Both the position numbers and the translations under genes were made by a program. The notes beneath the pieces are model-generated. The model was not told where the DNA came from. It was given only the letters and a program-made list of their open reading frames with translations, and ran no database searches. This document shows positions 43,116 through 52,556 of a stretch of 64,000 nucleotides of DNA, piece after piece. Source of the DNA: JAJEDW01 sp963555775. Its GTDB lineage: Bacteria; Acidobacteriota; Terriglobia; 20CM-2-55-15. Each line of letters begins with the position of its first letter. Position 1 is the first letter of the stretch. Where the stretch lies: positions 682,001-746,000 of the forward strand of contig CAUVWY020000010.1 in NCBI GenBank assembly GCA_963555775.3. The letters are read 5' to 3'.

Positions 43116-44987
43116 ATGCTAAACCACATCCGTTCGATTCGTTTCATTCTTGCCTCGGCCGCGCTTGCGCTGCTTTTCGCGGGCACGCTTCACGCCCAGG
43201 ACGCCGCCGCCAGCTACGCGCAACTCTGCGCTTCCTGTCATGATTCCGGTTTTGAGCGCGCCCCGGACCGCGAGATCCTGCGGGCGATGCCGCCGGAACG
43301 GATTCTCGCTGCGATGGAAGGCGGCGCCATGGTCTCCATGGCCAGCGGCCTCACCGGCGCGGGTCGCCGCGCCATCGCGGAATTCCTCGCGGAAACGACC
43401 TTTGGCGAGGCCCTGGACACAACGCCGCAGCCCGAGGCGATGTGCACGGGCGCCGGTGACGGCATCGTGGATCCGTCTGCCGGACCGCTGTGGAACGGTT
43501 GGGGGCCGGGGACCCACAACACGCGCTACCAGGAAGAATCGATGGCCGGGCTCGGCGCGGACGACGTCGCGCGCCTGGAACTGAAATGGGCGTTTGGCTA
43601 TCCCGGGGAACTGAGCGCGGACGCCCAGCCGACCGTGGCGAGCGGCCGCGTCTTTGTGGGCAGTCCGAACGGCTATGTCTATTCCCTGAGCGCGGCGACG
43701 GGCTGTATCCACTGGTACCTCCAGGCGGCGAACGCCGTCCGCGCGGCGGTGAGCGTCGGCAGTGTCGAAACAGATGCAGGAGCGCGCCTGATGGCCTACA
43801 TCGGTGACCGCGGCGGGAACGTTTACGCCGTCGATGCGGCAACAGGCGTGCTGGTATGGGAGAGGGAAGTCGAGTCGCATCCGCTGGCCCGCGTCACCGG
43901 CGCCCCGCGGTTTCATGCGGGCCGGCTCTATGTCGGTTCGGCCTCGGGCGAAGAGCTGGCCAGCGCCACACCCACCTACGAGTGCTGCACGTTCCGGGGG
44001 AGCCTGACCGTCCTCGACGGTGCGACCGGTGAGGAGATATGGCGCACCTATACGATTACCGAAACGCCCACACGGACCCGGGAGAACGCGATCGGCGTGC
44101 AGATGTGGGGGCCGTCGGGCTCGCCAATCTGGACGAGCCCTGCGATCGATGTGGACCGAAACGCGGTCTACGTCACGACCGGAAACAACTACAGCGATCC
44201 CCCCACCAGCAGCAGCGACGCGTTCATCGCCCTGGACCTCGACACCGGAAAGGTGCTCTGGTCCCGTCAGGTCACGGCTTTCGATTCGTGGAATTCCGCA
44301 TGCCGCATGGAGGTCACGACCAACTGCTCCGAGAACGAAGGGCCGGATTTCGATTTCGCCTCCGGTCCCATTCTCGCGACGCTTTCCAACGGCCGCAACG
44401 TTTTGGTCGCGGGTCAGAAATCGGGTGTCGTCCATGCGCTCGATCCAGATCGGATGGGTGAGATCCTCTGGCAGGTACGCATCGGCGAGGGCGGTATCAA
44501 CGGGGGTGTCCAGTGGGGTTCGGCGGCGGATGAGTCCAACGTTTACGTGGCGCTCTCCGACCTCGGGCGGCTCGCGGTGCCGAACAGCCAGGCGACCCGA
44601 CCGGACCCCAACGTCGGCGGCGGCATGTTCGCACTTCGCCTGGAAGACGGAGAACAGGCCTGGCACACGCCCCCCGAACCATGCGATCCCAACAGAGAAC
44701 GCTGCAGTCCGGCCCAGTCGGCGGCGGTCAGCGCCATCTCCGGCGTGGCTTTTTCAGGATCGGTGGATGGACACCTACGCGCGTATTCCACCTCGGACGG
44801 TTCGGTGATCTTTGATTTCGATTCGGTTCGAACGTACGACACCGTGAACGGGGTGGCCGCACGCGGCGGTTCCATGAACGTGGGCGGACCGGCGGTCAGT
44901 GGCGGCATGGTGTTCGTCAATTCCGGATATGCCGCCAACGGAATGCCGGGCAACGTATTGCTGGCGTTTTCGGTGGATGGGAACTGA
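43116..44987 (+). CDS. Periplasmic PQQ-dependent dehydrogenase with N-terminal cytochrome c
   Basis: A 623-residue secreted protein: signal peptide (FILASAALALLFAGTLHAQD), a short c-type cytochrome domain with CASCH (38-42), then an eight-bladed-type PQQ propeller from about residue 125 (GWGPGTHNTRYQEESMAGL, GCIHWYLQAANAVRAAVSVG, vicinal Cys in PTYECCTFRG, TSPAIDVDRNAVYVTTGNNY, GGINGGVQWGSAADESNVYV). The N-terminal haem plus propeller order is that of polyvinyl-alcohol dehydrogenase-like quinoproteins, which oxidise alcohols and pass electrons to cytochrome. ATG 43116 follows GGGAGG. The stop overlaps the next gene's start (TGATG at 44985), indicating translational coupling. Confidence 0.85.
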   Translation: MLNHIRSIRFILASAALALLFAGTLHAQDAAASYAQLCASCHDSGFERAPDREILRAMPPERILAAMEGGAMVSMASGLTGAGRRAIAEFLAETTFGEALDTTPQPEAMCTGAGDGIVDPSAGPLWNGWGPGTHNTRYQEESMAGLGADDVARLELKWAFGYPGELSADAQPTVASGRVFVGSPNGYVYSLSAATGCIHWYLQAANAVRAAVSVGSVETDAGARLMAYIGDRGGNVYAVDAATGVLVWEREVESHPLARVTGAPRFHAGRLYVGSASGEELASATPTYECCTFRGSLTVLDGATGEEIWRTYTITETPTRTRENAIGVQMWGPSGSPIWTSPAIDVDRNAVYVTTGNNYSDPPTSSSDAFIALDLDTGKVLWSRQVTAFDSWNSACRMEVTTNCSENEGPDFDFASGPILATLSNGRNVLVAGQKSGVVHALDPDRMGEILWQVRIGEGGINGGVQWGSAADESNVYVALSDLGRLAVPNSQATRPDPNVGGGMFALRLEDGEQAWHTPPEPCDPNRERCSPAQSAAVSAISGVAFSGSVDGHLRAYSTSDGSVIFDFDSVRTYDTVNGVAARGGSMNVGGPAVSGGMVFVNSGYAANGMPGNVLLAFSVDGN

Positions 44988-45928
44988 TGAAGAACCTGGT
45001 TCCGGTCGCTGTCGTTCTCTTTCTGGTCGCTGTCGCCGTCCCCGCCTCCGCGTTCCAGGACGTCGCCATTGCCACAACGATAACCTTTACCGAAGGCCCC
45101 ACCGTCGATCGCGACGGCAACGTCTATTTCACGGATCTGGCGTCGCAGCGGATCATGATGCTCGGCAGCAACGGAGTTCTCTCGACCTATCGGGAGAACA
45201 GCAACGTGGCCAACGGTCTCCTGATCGACCCTGAAGGACGTCTGATCGCCTGCGAGGGCCAGAGCTTCAATCGGCCGGGCGTTTCGGTTCGGGGAATGCC
45301 CCGCGTCACCCGAACCGACCTGGACACCGGCGAGATCGAGATTCTGGCGGACAACTATCAGGGGATGCCGCTGGTGGGTCCGAACGATGTGACGCTGGAC
45401 TCCGAAGGCCGGCTCTACTTCACGGACCTGGCCGGAGGGTCCGTCTACCGCATCGACGCCCCAGGTCAGCTCGAGCGGATTCTGACAAGACCCGAGATCG
45501 AACGCCCAAACGGCATTCAGATCTCACCCGACGATTCGACGCTCTACCTGGTGGAAGCCAACGGCGCCGAGGGCGGAGCGCGCATGATCCGTGCATACGA
45601 TCTGAAGGCCGACGGGAACGTCGAAAACATGCGGGTCCACTACAACTTCTACCCCGGTCGGAGCGCGGACGGCATGAGCATCGATGTCGAAGGCAACCTC
45701 TATGCCGCCGCCGGCCTGCACCAGTTGCGGGGAACTCCGGAAACGCTCGACACCCAACCCGGAGTCCACGTGATCTCACCCGAGGGAGAACTCCTCCAGT
45801 ACATTGCGATACCCGAAGATACGCTGACCAACACCGCCTTCGGTGGGCCCGACATGCGAACGTTGTATGTGACGGCCGGGAAGACGTTGTACAGCGTGCG
45901 GACGGCAATTCCCGGAATGGCCCGTTAG
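44987..45928 (+). CDS. Secreted SMP-30/gluconolactonase family protein
   Basis: A 313-residue protein with signal peptide (LVPVAVVLFLVAVAVPASAF) and an SMP-30 propeller: ITFTEGPTVDRDGNVYFTDL (Glu ligand in EGP), GPNDVTLDSEGRLYFTDLAG (Asn/Asp ligands), RPNGIQISPDDSTLYLVEAN, SADGMSIDVEGNLYAAAGLH (Asp ligand) and TNTAFGGPDMRTLYVTAGKT. All SMP-30 metal-ligand positions appear present, so a Ca-dependent lactonase is likely. It overlaps the quinoprotein stop by one base, suggesting it opens a lactone made by that dehydrogenase, which is inference. Confidence 0.85.
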   Translation: MKNLVPVAVVLFLVAVAVPASAFQDVAIATTITFTEGPTVDRDGNVYFTDLASQRIMMLGSNGVLSTYRENSNVANGLLIDPEGRLIACEGQSFNRPGVSVRGMPRVTRTDLDTGEIEILADNYQGMPLVGPNDVTLDSEGRLYFTDLAGGSVYRIDAPGQLERILTRPEIERPNGIQISPDDSTLYLVEANGAEGGARMIRAYDLKADGNVENMRVHYNFYPGRSADGMSIDVEGNLYAAAGLHQLRGTPETLDTQPGVHVISPEGELLQYIAIPEDTLTNTAFGGPDMRTLYVTAGKTLYSVRTAIPGMAR

Positions 45929-46204
45929 CCCGTGTCCTCCGGCATGTTGAGGAGTGAACACGACCGGGGCGCGGGGGAAGTATCTCGGAGCGCGATTGTC
46001 GGTCTCAGCGGATCGCTGACCCTGTTGATAGCTGCGTAATCCCAGTTCTTCGTGAAAGCGTGATTTCGAGCCTTTCCTTGATCCGCGAACGATGGCACGA
46101 TTCGCTCACGGGATGAGTCGACGGCCGAGCGGGAGCCGGTTTTTTCGGAATCACGCGGTGATCTCCGGCCCGAACCCGACCCGACTCGATATGGAGCGAA
46201 TCAC

Positions 46205-46887
46205 ATGAAATACACAGGTCTGGTCATCCTGGTGCTGGCGTTTTCTGCCGGCGCCTACGCGCGAACGGACGCGGAACTCATTGAGCACGCGTGAAGGCCG
46301 CGCCGGCAAGGGCTCGCGACGTGGTCGGCGTCATCAAGTGGAACAACGACCATACTTAGGAAACGCTGAGGGAGGGTACCAATCCGATGGTCTGCTTCGA
46401 CCGGTCGGGCCAACTGGGTGAACCGGCGTTCTCAGTCCATTGCACCAGTATGGCCAACCTCCCCCGGGTGGCGCAGAACCGGATGTTCGCGGCCGAAAGC
46501 GCGAACAACGAGGAGCTGCAGGCGCGGCATCGTGCGTCCGAAGAGGACGGGAGCCGTATCGCGCCCGAGTTCGGTTCGTTGTTCGTTTCCATGCGGGGCG
46601 AGGACCAGGCGAGCGGCGGAATACGCACTCTGGGCCGGGGCTATCCGCAGGGTCGAGATCATTCGGTGGTCAAGGGGCCAGTGTCCGGCGTTTCGTCCCC
46701 GACCGCAAGAAAATCGCGAGACCGAGCTCGCCTGGGTTTAGCCGCCCAGGAAACGATCCCGGAGAGGACCCGCCATTCGGAACGTTCTGACGCCGAGGCG
46801 AACCGCCTGGAGAGGCCGCATGATCCGGGCTGGTCGCCCAATCCTGACGGCGGCCATGGTATGTTCTTGAATTCTTGCCGGGCGTGA
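46205..46887 (+). pseudogene. Secreted protein of unknown function, frameshifted
   Basis: From ATG 46205 the frame gives a signal peptide (YTGLVILVLAFSAGAYARTD) and ELIEHA, then a stop; a shifted frame continues VVGVIKWNNDHT and, after another break, TNPMVCFDRSGQLGEPAFSV, HCTSMANLPRVAQNRMFAAE, EELQARHRASEEDGSRIAPE, FGSLFVSMRGEDQASGGIRT, degrading to 46887. It belongs to a family of small secreted proteins I know only as hypothetical. Confidence 0.65.
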
Positions 46888-46908
46888 CTGGCACAACTGG
46901 ACGGCAAT

Positions 46909-47616
46909 ATGAATAAGGAGCAAATCGTGGCGCTTGGCGGCGGCGGCTTTTCGATGGAAGAGACGCCGGTACTCGACGACTTCATCCTTAGCCTGACCGG
47001 AAAGACCGACCCGCGCGTTTGCTTCGTGCCAACCGTCGCGGGCGACAGCGAAAGCTATATTGTGCGCTTCTATCGCCGGTTTTCAGGAAGCTCCTCGAGG
47101 CCCACGCACCTTGAGTTGTTTCGTTACGACGGGAGGGACCTCGTGGAGTTTGCGCGGTCACAGGACGTGATTTACGTTGGTGGCGGCAACACGGCCAACA
47201 TGCTGCTCGTTTGGCAACTGCATGGGTTTGACGACGCTTTGCGAGCGGCCCTGGGCTCGGGGACAATTCTGGCCGGCCTGAGTGCAGGCTCCGTCTGCTG
47301 GTTCGATGTCGGAGTGACGGATTCCTTCGGCCCGGAACTTGCCAGCCTCGACTGCCTGGGATTTCTTTCAGGCAGTCACTGTCCGCATTACGACGGTGAG
47401 GCCGCCCGTCGGTCCGCCTACCATCGGCTTGTACGTGAAGGAATGCCAGCCGGCATCGCCGCTGACGATGGGGTCGCCCTTCACTACGTCGATGGCCAGT
47501 TGCACAGAGTGGTCTCCTCTCGCCCCGACGCACGAGCTTACCGCGTCGAAATGGACAGCGATCGCGTCAAAGAAATACCGATTCGTCCCGAGACTCTTGG
47601 ACCTACTTCCGGATGA
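46909..47616 (+). CDS. Peptidase E (S51 family, aspartyl dipeptidase-like)
   Basis: A 235-residue cytoplasmic serine peptidase. Catalytic Ser125 in ILAGLSAGSVCWF, glycine-rich VIYVGGGNTANMLLVW and His157 in FLSGSHCPHYDGE are the family hallmarks. Peptidase E cleaves N-terminal Asp-X dipeptides; cyanophycinase is a relative. ATG 46909 follows AAGGAG-like sequence. The C-terminus is normal. It overlaps the next frame by a few bases. Confidence 0.85.
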   Translation: MNKEQIVALGGGGFSMEETPVLDDFILSLTGKTDPRVCFVPTVAGDSESYIVRFYRRFSGSSSRPTHLELFRYDGRDLVEFARSQDVIYVGGGNTANMLLVWQLHGFDDALRAALGSGTILAGLSAGSVCWFDVGVTDSFGPELASLDCLGFLSGSHCPHYDGEAARRSAYHRLVREGMPAGIAADDGVALHYVDGQLHRVVSSRPDARAYRVEMDSDRVKEIPIRPETLGPTSG

Positions 47617-47663
47617 GAAGGTGGCTGGGCATCCGGATCAGCGGTGAACCCCGGGGAATACGA

Positions 47664-47827
47664 ATGTCTCCGAAATCCATCACGACATTGGATGTGCGAA
47701 CGCGAGCGGCGTGCCGGCGATGGCTGGAGCGCCACCACGACTCGGAAGCTGAAATCTGGCTCGTATTTCACAAGAAACACACGGATGTCGCTTCGATCGA
47801 CACTGAGGATGCCATCGAAGAGGCCTT
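47664..47827 (+). pseudogene. YdeI/OmpD-associated family protein, N-terminal fragment
   Basis: From ATG 47664: MSPKSITTLDVRTRAACRRW, LERHHDSEAEIWLVFHKKHT, DVASIDTEDAIEEAL, the start of YdeI/OmpD-associated proteins (W...EiWLvfyKKhtg...yedAvEEAL). The next expected residues (cfGWID) are replaced by IS91 copy l at 47828. Confidence 0.75.
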
Positions 47828-47929
47828 GCGGATAAGTAAAATAAGCGGGGTTCGCAGTACAGGGACTGGCAAGACACACGACCGGGATGTCGCCGTCGGG
47901 GTGTTATCTTGAGCCGGAGGGAGCCAGGA
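47828..47929 (+). mobile_element. IS91-type solo ori end, copy l (102 bp)
   Basis: Starts gcggataagtaaaataag and ends after gagccagga, exactly as in copy k. It cuts the YdeI-like gene and is followed 49 bp later by an intact gene. Confidence 0.9.
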
Positions 47930-47977
47930 GCCAGATGTCCGTTATACAATAGCCGCGCGAACTCCGGGAGCATCCAG

Positions 47978-49456
47978 ATGATTCAGAGTGCGGCGTCTCG
48001 CAAGGTTTCCGTTTCGCTTTCCCTGGTGCTGGCGTGCGGTGGGCACGGACTGCTCCTCGCACAGACTCCGCCTGAAGGGCGCATGGTGATCGGCACGGAT
48101 GTTGTATGCCGGGAGGAACCGGATCGAAGTTCGCCTGTAGTCATGGGCCTGGGCCTGGGCGATGACTTTGCCGTTCAGGACAGTAGGGCGGACAGCGACC
48201 GTGAGGCCCTATGGTACGCAATCGATCTTGGCTTCGGGCGTTCGTGCTGGGTCTTCGGACCGCTGACCATCGTTTTCGAATCTTACCGAAATCCGGACTC
48301 GGCCCTCCTGGCGGTCGCCGAACATGCGTTACAGTTGGGTGGCGACGCCGGCTTCGAGCGTTTGGTCGCGGTCGATAACCTGTTGATCGAGCGAAAGCTT
48401 CGGTCCGTGCGATACTTCCGGGCCCCGGCAGAGGCGCCGGCAATCCTCCAACTCCGGCATATGGAGGTCGTCGATCGGGCGGCCCGCACCGTCGGCAATT
48501 CACAGACGGCTCGACGGGACCCGATGAGAATGGCATGGGTGCTGGCGCACTCCGCCGTCAGATATTTTGAACCCGGGGGCCTCTACCAAGTGCCGGGCGA
48601 GCGCTACTGGGAACTCTATGAACGGCATGCGGCGTCTGCGGATGCGGAGTTGATTGCCTGGACGGCTGCGGAAGCACAGGTCTTCGCGGACGAGTGCTAT
48701 GCGTCTTGCAATCTCGGTGCACGCGCAAGACCCTACATGCGATACTGGCAAGCGTTTCCACGCGGGAATTACCTTGTGGAAGCCCTCGCTATGACGTCAG
48801 AGTACGCCGAGCGAGCCGCCGGATTCTGCGTGCTCGTTTCGACAGGCCACCTGGCCTTTGATCGGGACCCGATCGCGACGCTGCTCGACGAGTTCCGCGT
48901 CAGTCTTCAAGACGTGTCCGTGCCAGAGAAGGATGAACTTCTTGATCAACTCGCCGAGATCGAACAGACCTGCGTTGAGGGAACGGTGGAGGATCTCGAG
49001 GATCCGGCCGCGATCCCTGGTTTGGTCAAAGCGCTGCCTCTTGGGTTTTCTATAGTCATTCCAAGCCTTGCAGCTTTCGGAGAGGAGTCGGCGCCGGCCG
49101 TTTTGGAAAACGTTCAGTCGGCCGACAGCGGAACGGTCCGGGCGGCGCTGGTGACGCTCAGGTTCATGGTGGAACGCGCCGAAACACGCCCCTTATCGGC
49201 TTTCACGCTCAGTCAGATTCGACGCGTCGCGAAACAACGACTCACGGAGACTCCCCAGTCCGTATTGACAATGGGAGCGGCGCTCGATCTCGCCGCTGTT
49301 CTGGAGGACCCGGAGCTCACACAAATCCTCGAGTTGCTCGCAACCGACTCCAATGAAGTATTGGCCAGGGGCATCGAGAGTCCCAGATCCATAGAGCGGA
49401 TTCAGCGTCGCGCGACCGACCGGCTCGCCGGAACCCCTCCACTCCCGCGGCCCTGA
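47978..49456 (+). CDS. Secreted protein, SH3-like N-terminus, function unknown
   Basis: A 492-residue protein from ATG 47978 with signal peptide (VSVSLSLVLACGGHGLLLAQ), an SH3-like segment (GTDVVCREEPDRSSPVVMGL, SCWVFGPLT) at about residues 35-85, then an all-helical remainder (GRSCW..., AVAEHALQLGGDAGFERLVA, WELYERHAASADAELIAWTA, AIPGLVKALPLGFSIVIPSL, TVRAALVTLRFMVERAETRP) resembling HEAT-like or TPR-like packing. I do not recognise the family. An upstream in-frame ATG at 47909 lies inside IS91 sequence and is rejected. Located between IS91 copy l and an IS630 fragment. Confidence 0.6.
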   Translation: MIQSAASRKVSVSLSLVLACGGHGLLLAQTPPEGRMVIGTDVVCREEPDRSSPVVMGLGLGDDFAVQDSRADSDREALWYAIDLGFGRSCWVFGPLTIVFESYRNPDSALLAVAEHALQLGGDAGFERLVAVDNLLIERKLRSVRYFRAPAEAPAILQLRHMEVVDRAARTVGNSQTARRDPMRMAWVLAHSAVRYFEPGGLYQVPGERYWELYERHAASADAELIAWTAAEAQVFADECYASCNLGARARPYMRYWQAFPRGNYLVEALAMTSEYAERAAGFCVLVSTGHLAFDRDPIATLLDEFRVSLQDVSVPEKDELLDQLAEIEQTCVEGTVEDLEDPAAIPGLVKALPLGFSIVIPSLAAFGEESAPAVLENVQSADSGTVRAALVTLRFMVERAETRPLSAFTLSQIRRVAKQRLTETPQSVLTMGAALDLAAVLEDPELTQILELLATDSNEVLARGIESPRSIERIQRRATDRLAGTPPLPRP

Positions 49457-49543
49457 GCTGCGTAAAAAAAGAGGCGTCAGCCAAGACGACGACACTGCCG
49501 TACATTTACGAACGAACTTGTGGGAAACCACACTAGTGTCCGG

Positions 49544-49943
49544 TCATTCAACAAGAGTCGGATAGAGATGTTTGAGTTTCACGCGGGCGTCGTGGGTGGT
49601 GAACTGCCAGTTGACCTTGCTCTGGATGCGGTCTCGGGACGCCTGCCACGCGGCGACCTCGTCGCGCAGCACGTCGAGTGAGGCGATGCGACGGTTGAGA
49701 CACTGACGGATCATGACGTTGAGTTCGATCTCGGCGACGTTGAGCCAACGCCCATGCTTGGGCGTATAGACGAATTCGAAGCGGTCCCACAGGGCCTTGG
49801 CCACGGCCGGCGGAAAGGCCGCGTAGAGGGCGCCGGGGCGGTGGGTGTTCAGGTTGTCCATCACCAAGGTGATCCGCTTGGCGTCCGGGTAGCGTTCGGC
49901 AATGTCGTTCAGGAAGTGGGCCCAGTCGAGTTTGGTCTTGCGT
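49544..49943 (-). pseudogene. IS630-family transposase, C-terminal fragment
   Basis: The minus-strand frame reads RKTKLDWAHFLNDIAERYPD, ITLVMDNLNTHRPGALYAAF, FEFVYTPKHGRWLNVAEIEL, NVMIRQCLNRRIASLDVLRD and ends HLYPTLVE at 49544. The second Asp (VMDNLNTH) and the Glu (NVAEIEL) of the DDE triad are present. The N-terminal part is cut by IS91 copy m. Just 3' of it, gtccggtcattcaac near 49540 may be the element end. Confidence 0.85.
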
Positions 49944-50255
49944 GCGGATAAGTAAAATAAGCGGCGTTCGCAGTACAGGGACTGGCAAGACGCACGACCG
50001 GAATGTCGCCGTTGGGGTGTTATCTTGAGCCGGAGGGAGCCAGGACGGGAGAATCACGACAAACGATCGTTCCGGATACGCGAGATTCACGACCCAGGCA
50101 CACGAATCCGGCTTCGGCCTTTTGCCGTCTTCAGAGCCAGTCCGTTTCAGTGGGTTGCACAGCTGGGTTAACGGGTGGTGCACGCGAAGGCAGGCCGAGG
50201 CAGTCCAGGATTTTATGGGTAGCGTCCGGAGGATGAATGGCTGCAAGGACTCGCA
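49944..50255 (+). mobile_element. IS91-type solo ori end, copy m (312 bp)
   Basis: Starts gcggataagtaaaataag and follows the full element to ggactcgca. Shares sub-family variants with copy c. It truncates the IS630 gene. Bases 50256-50473 beyond it show no recognisable gene. Confidence 0.9.
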
Positions 50256-50473
50256 GCCCCCCAAGCGATGCTGGCCGCGTAAGCAGGGGCGGCGAGGCCG
50301 CTCCTCACGTCACAGGCCCCGAGTCCGAGGCCTCCGCAGGCGGTCAGACGCCCAGGTAATGCCTCACTCAACGATATGGCAGTCATGCCAGCAGCCCTCA
50401 CATCGCCACGAAACCCTTTCTTCCGCAGCCTGCTAGTCCCTCAACGACGCCTGACCTGTTCCTTCGGACCGCC

Positions 50474-51004
50474 TCACTTCCCCGCATCGCCGGTTGCCCA
50501 GAGCGACTGCTCAAAGCCTTTCAGTCTTTCTCGCAGTTCTGCAACGCTCGCCTTGATCTGCTGCCCCGCTGTATCTATGACGATACTGGCCTGCCAGGGT
50601 TCATACTCACGGGCGCACACCTGCTGCCACGTAGGTAGTTGGTGCCCGACGATGTCAGCTATCCGTGACTCGACCCTGCGCCGATGCTCCGCCTGGTCGG
50701 AACAGACGACCTCAATCTCGATGCAACGCTTGCCTGCCCGCTGGGCGACTTCCCGCCAAGCGGCTCGCGTTGCCTCCACCGGGTTCACAGAATCGGCAAT
50801 CACGGTGTGGCCCAGCCTCAGGTTATCCTCAGCAATCGCATAAGCGACCACGTACCCCTCTGGCCCCGATATCGTTACATAGGAGTTGCGCAACGCCTGC
50901 TCTATGGAATCGATGCGTAGATGAACGGCCTCAATGCCCCGTGCCAGTCCAGTGGCAATTGCCGTTTTACCCACCGCGGGAAGGCCTCCGAGGATCAATA
51001 ACAT
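50474..51004 (-). CDS. P-loop small-molecule kinase (AAA_33-type)
   Basis: A 176-residue protein with the Walker A motif GGLPAVGKTAIATGLARG at residues 6-23, followed by HLRIDSIEQALRNSYVTISG, GHTVIADSVNPVEATRAAWR and CIEIEVVCSDQAEHRRRVES. The layout (P-loop, DS after the second strand, ADSVNP, V-V-CSD) is that of gluconate-kinase-like or chloramphenicol-phosphotransferase-like AAA_33 kinases; substrate not inferable. ATG at 51002-51004. It looks complete though surrounded by IS debris. Confidence 0.75.
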   Translation of the reverse strand: MLLILGGLPAVGKTAIATGLARGIEAVHLRIDSIEQALRNSYVTISGPEGYVVAYAIAEDNLRLGHTVIADSVNPVEATRAAWREVAQRAGKRCIEIEVVCSDQAEHRRRVESRIADIVGHQLPTWQQVCAREYEPWQASIVIDTAGQQIKASVAELRERLKGFEQSLWATGDAGK

Positions 51005-51089
51005 CAGATTGTCGATTCAGTGGTGTAAGAAGCCCGTCCTCGGCAGGCTGTGAGCTTGCTGATTGGACGACGGCAGGTAAGCAAACCTG

Positions 51090-51440
51090 CCAATTATCGC
51101 TGAGAGTGTGCGAACCTTCAAGCGGCATGTAACGACGCTGAAGCTGCCACTGGTCGTTCTGCTCCAACAAGAGTGCGCCGACGAGGCGAACGATCGCCGG
51201 CTCATTCGGGAAGATGCCGGCGACATTGGTCCGACGTTTGATCTCGGCGTTGAGCCGTTCCAGCGGGTTGGTCGAGGAGATCTGAGTGCGATGGGCCTTG
51301 GGGAAGTTCATGGAGGCCAGAACGTCGGTTTCGGCGTCGTCCATCAACGCGGCAAGCTTCTGGAACTTCTCGCGCAACTGTTCGGCAACGAGCCGGTCGA
51401 GACGACGAGCGCGATCGGACCGGAGGACATGTGCGCTTGC
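51090..51440 (-). pseudogene. IS256-family transposase, C-terminal fragment
   Basis: The minus-strand frame reads AEQLREKFQKLAALMDDAET, DVLASMNFPKAHRTQISSTN, PLERLNAEIKRRTNVAGIFP, NEPAIVRLVGALLLEQNDQW; the FPxxHxxQIxSTNPLERLNxEIKRRTxVvGIFPNexA stretch is diagnostic of IS256 (a branch different from that at 18543). The catalytic first two Asp are absent. Bases 51441-51965 hold further short, unassigned pieces. Confidence 0.8.
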
Positions 51441-51969
51441 AAGATCAGGACTGGCGATACGCATATCGCGTCTACTGCCCCGGACGCCCGGTCGTTCGAG
51501 CAGGTGCTGGAAGACCGGCTGGCTGCGGTCGGGGTGTTCCAGCAGGACGGCGACTCGTGAGCGGTCGCCGCAGGCGACGGTCCGTCGCGTTTGACGTCGG
51601 CACCGCCCGCGCCTGCGGTAAGGGGTTTGCGTAGTGGTGCTACAGCGTCTGACAAGGCTGTTGCGCGTTGTTCCGTGGATCGGCCGTCTTCGGTTGCCGC
51701 GGACCCGAAACACTGGAGGTTTCGTTGCGTGTTCAAGTTGTTTCGCGAACCAAGGTCTGCGGCTGGACGCGGTGAGGCTTGGCTCGACGAATGCGTCGCC
51801 TTGCCCGCGATGCGGGACGACGAAGGGCCGGAAGTTGACATCGGATCGTCTGATCACGCTGGGGCAACACTTTTTCGTTTGGGGATCGGTTCGCAGGTTC
51901 GACTACGGAGCGGCGCCGGCCATCCAGTTCAATGATCGGCGCAAGACTTGTGAGTTGACTATACGGCTG

Positions 51970-52398
51970 GATGCCATACCGGCTTGCGTGAGATAGCCCA
52001 CCGAACGCTTTTCTCGTCGCGACTGTGGCACCCCGGACGGCTGTCGCGTCCGTCGCGCGACTGGCGTCAACAAGGTCATCGATCTTCCGAGCCGCTCGGC
52101 CCGACCTGATTATAGCCCCGGCCCCCCCGGCACAAAGGGAACCAGCGTCGCGAAGCTGTCGGCCACCACTCCAACCGCGTCCACCGTTGCCGCTCCGGCG
52201 TTTCCCTGGCTGACGTTGCCGATGAACGAGGCAATGCCAACGCCCACATTGATGGCGTCCCACCAGGTCTCAAGCACTTCCCCGTTCCGGTCCACGTACC
52301 GGAGCGGGTTGTTGCGCGTATACGCGTAGATGTTCCAGCTTTGCGGGTCCGAGGCGTCCCGGTCCGCAAAGGGGTTGTCCGAGGACAGAAACCGCCCC
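51970..52398 (-). pseudogene. RHS-repeat protein C-terminus with toxin-like tail
   Basis: The minus-strand frame from 52398 reads GRFLSSDNPFADRDASDPQS, WNIYAYTRNNPLRYVDRNGE, the RHS core end (DPxxxxxsWNlYaYvrNNPlryvDpxG), then ASFIGNVSQGNAGAATVDAV. At a run of seven G near 52126 the frame shifts; the other frame continues AGAIIRSGRAARKIDDLVDA and FGGLSHASRYGIQPYSQLTS, resembling the variable toxin end of polymorphic RHS toxins. The N-terminus is cut by IS91 copy n. Confidence 0.75.
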
Positions 52399-52556
52399 GC
52401 GGATAAGTAAAATAAGCGGCGTTCGCAGTACAGGGACTGGCAAGACGCACGACCGGAATGTCGCCGTTGTGGTGTTATGTTGAGCCGGAGGGAGCCAGGA
52501 CGGGAGAATCACGACAAAAGATCGTTCCAGATACGCAAGATTCACGACCCAGGCAC
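52399..52556 (+). mobile_element. IS91-type solo ori end, copy n (158 bp)
   Basis: Starts gcggataagtaaaataag and follows the full element to ccaggcaca. It joins the RHS fragment to a truncated IS21. Confidence 0.9.
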
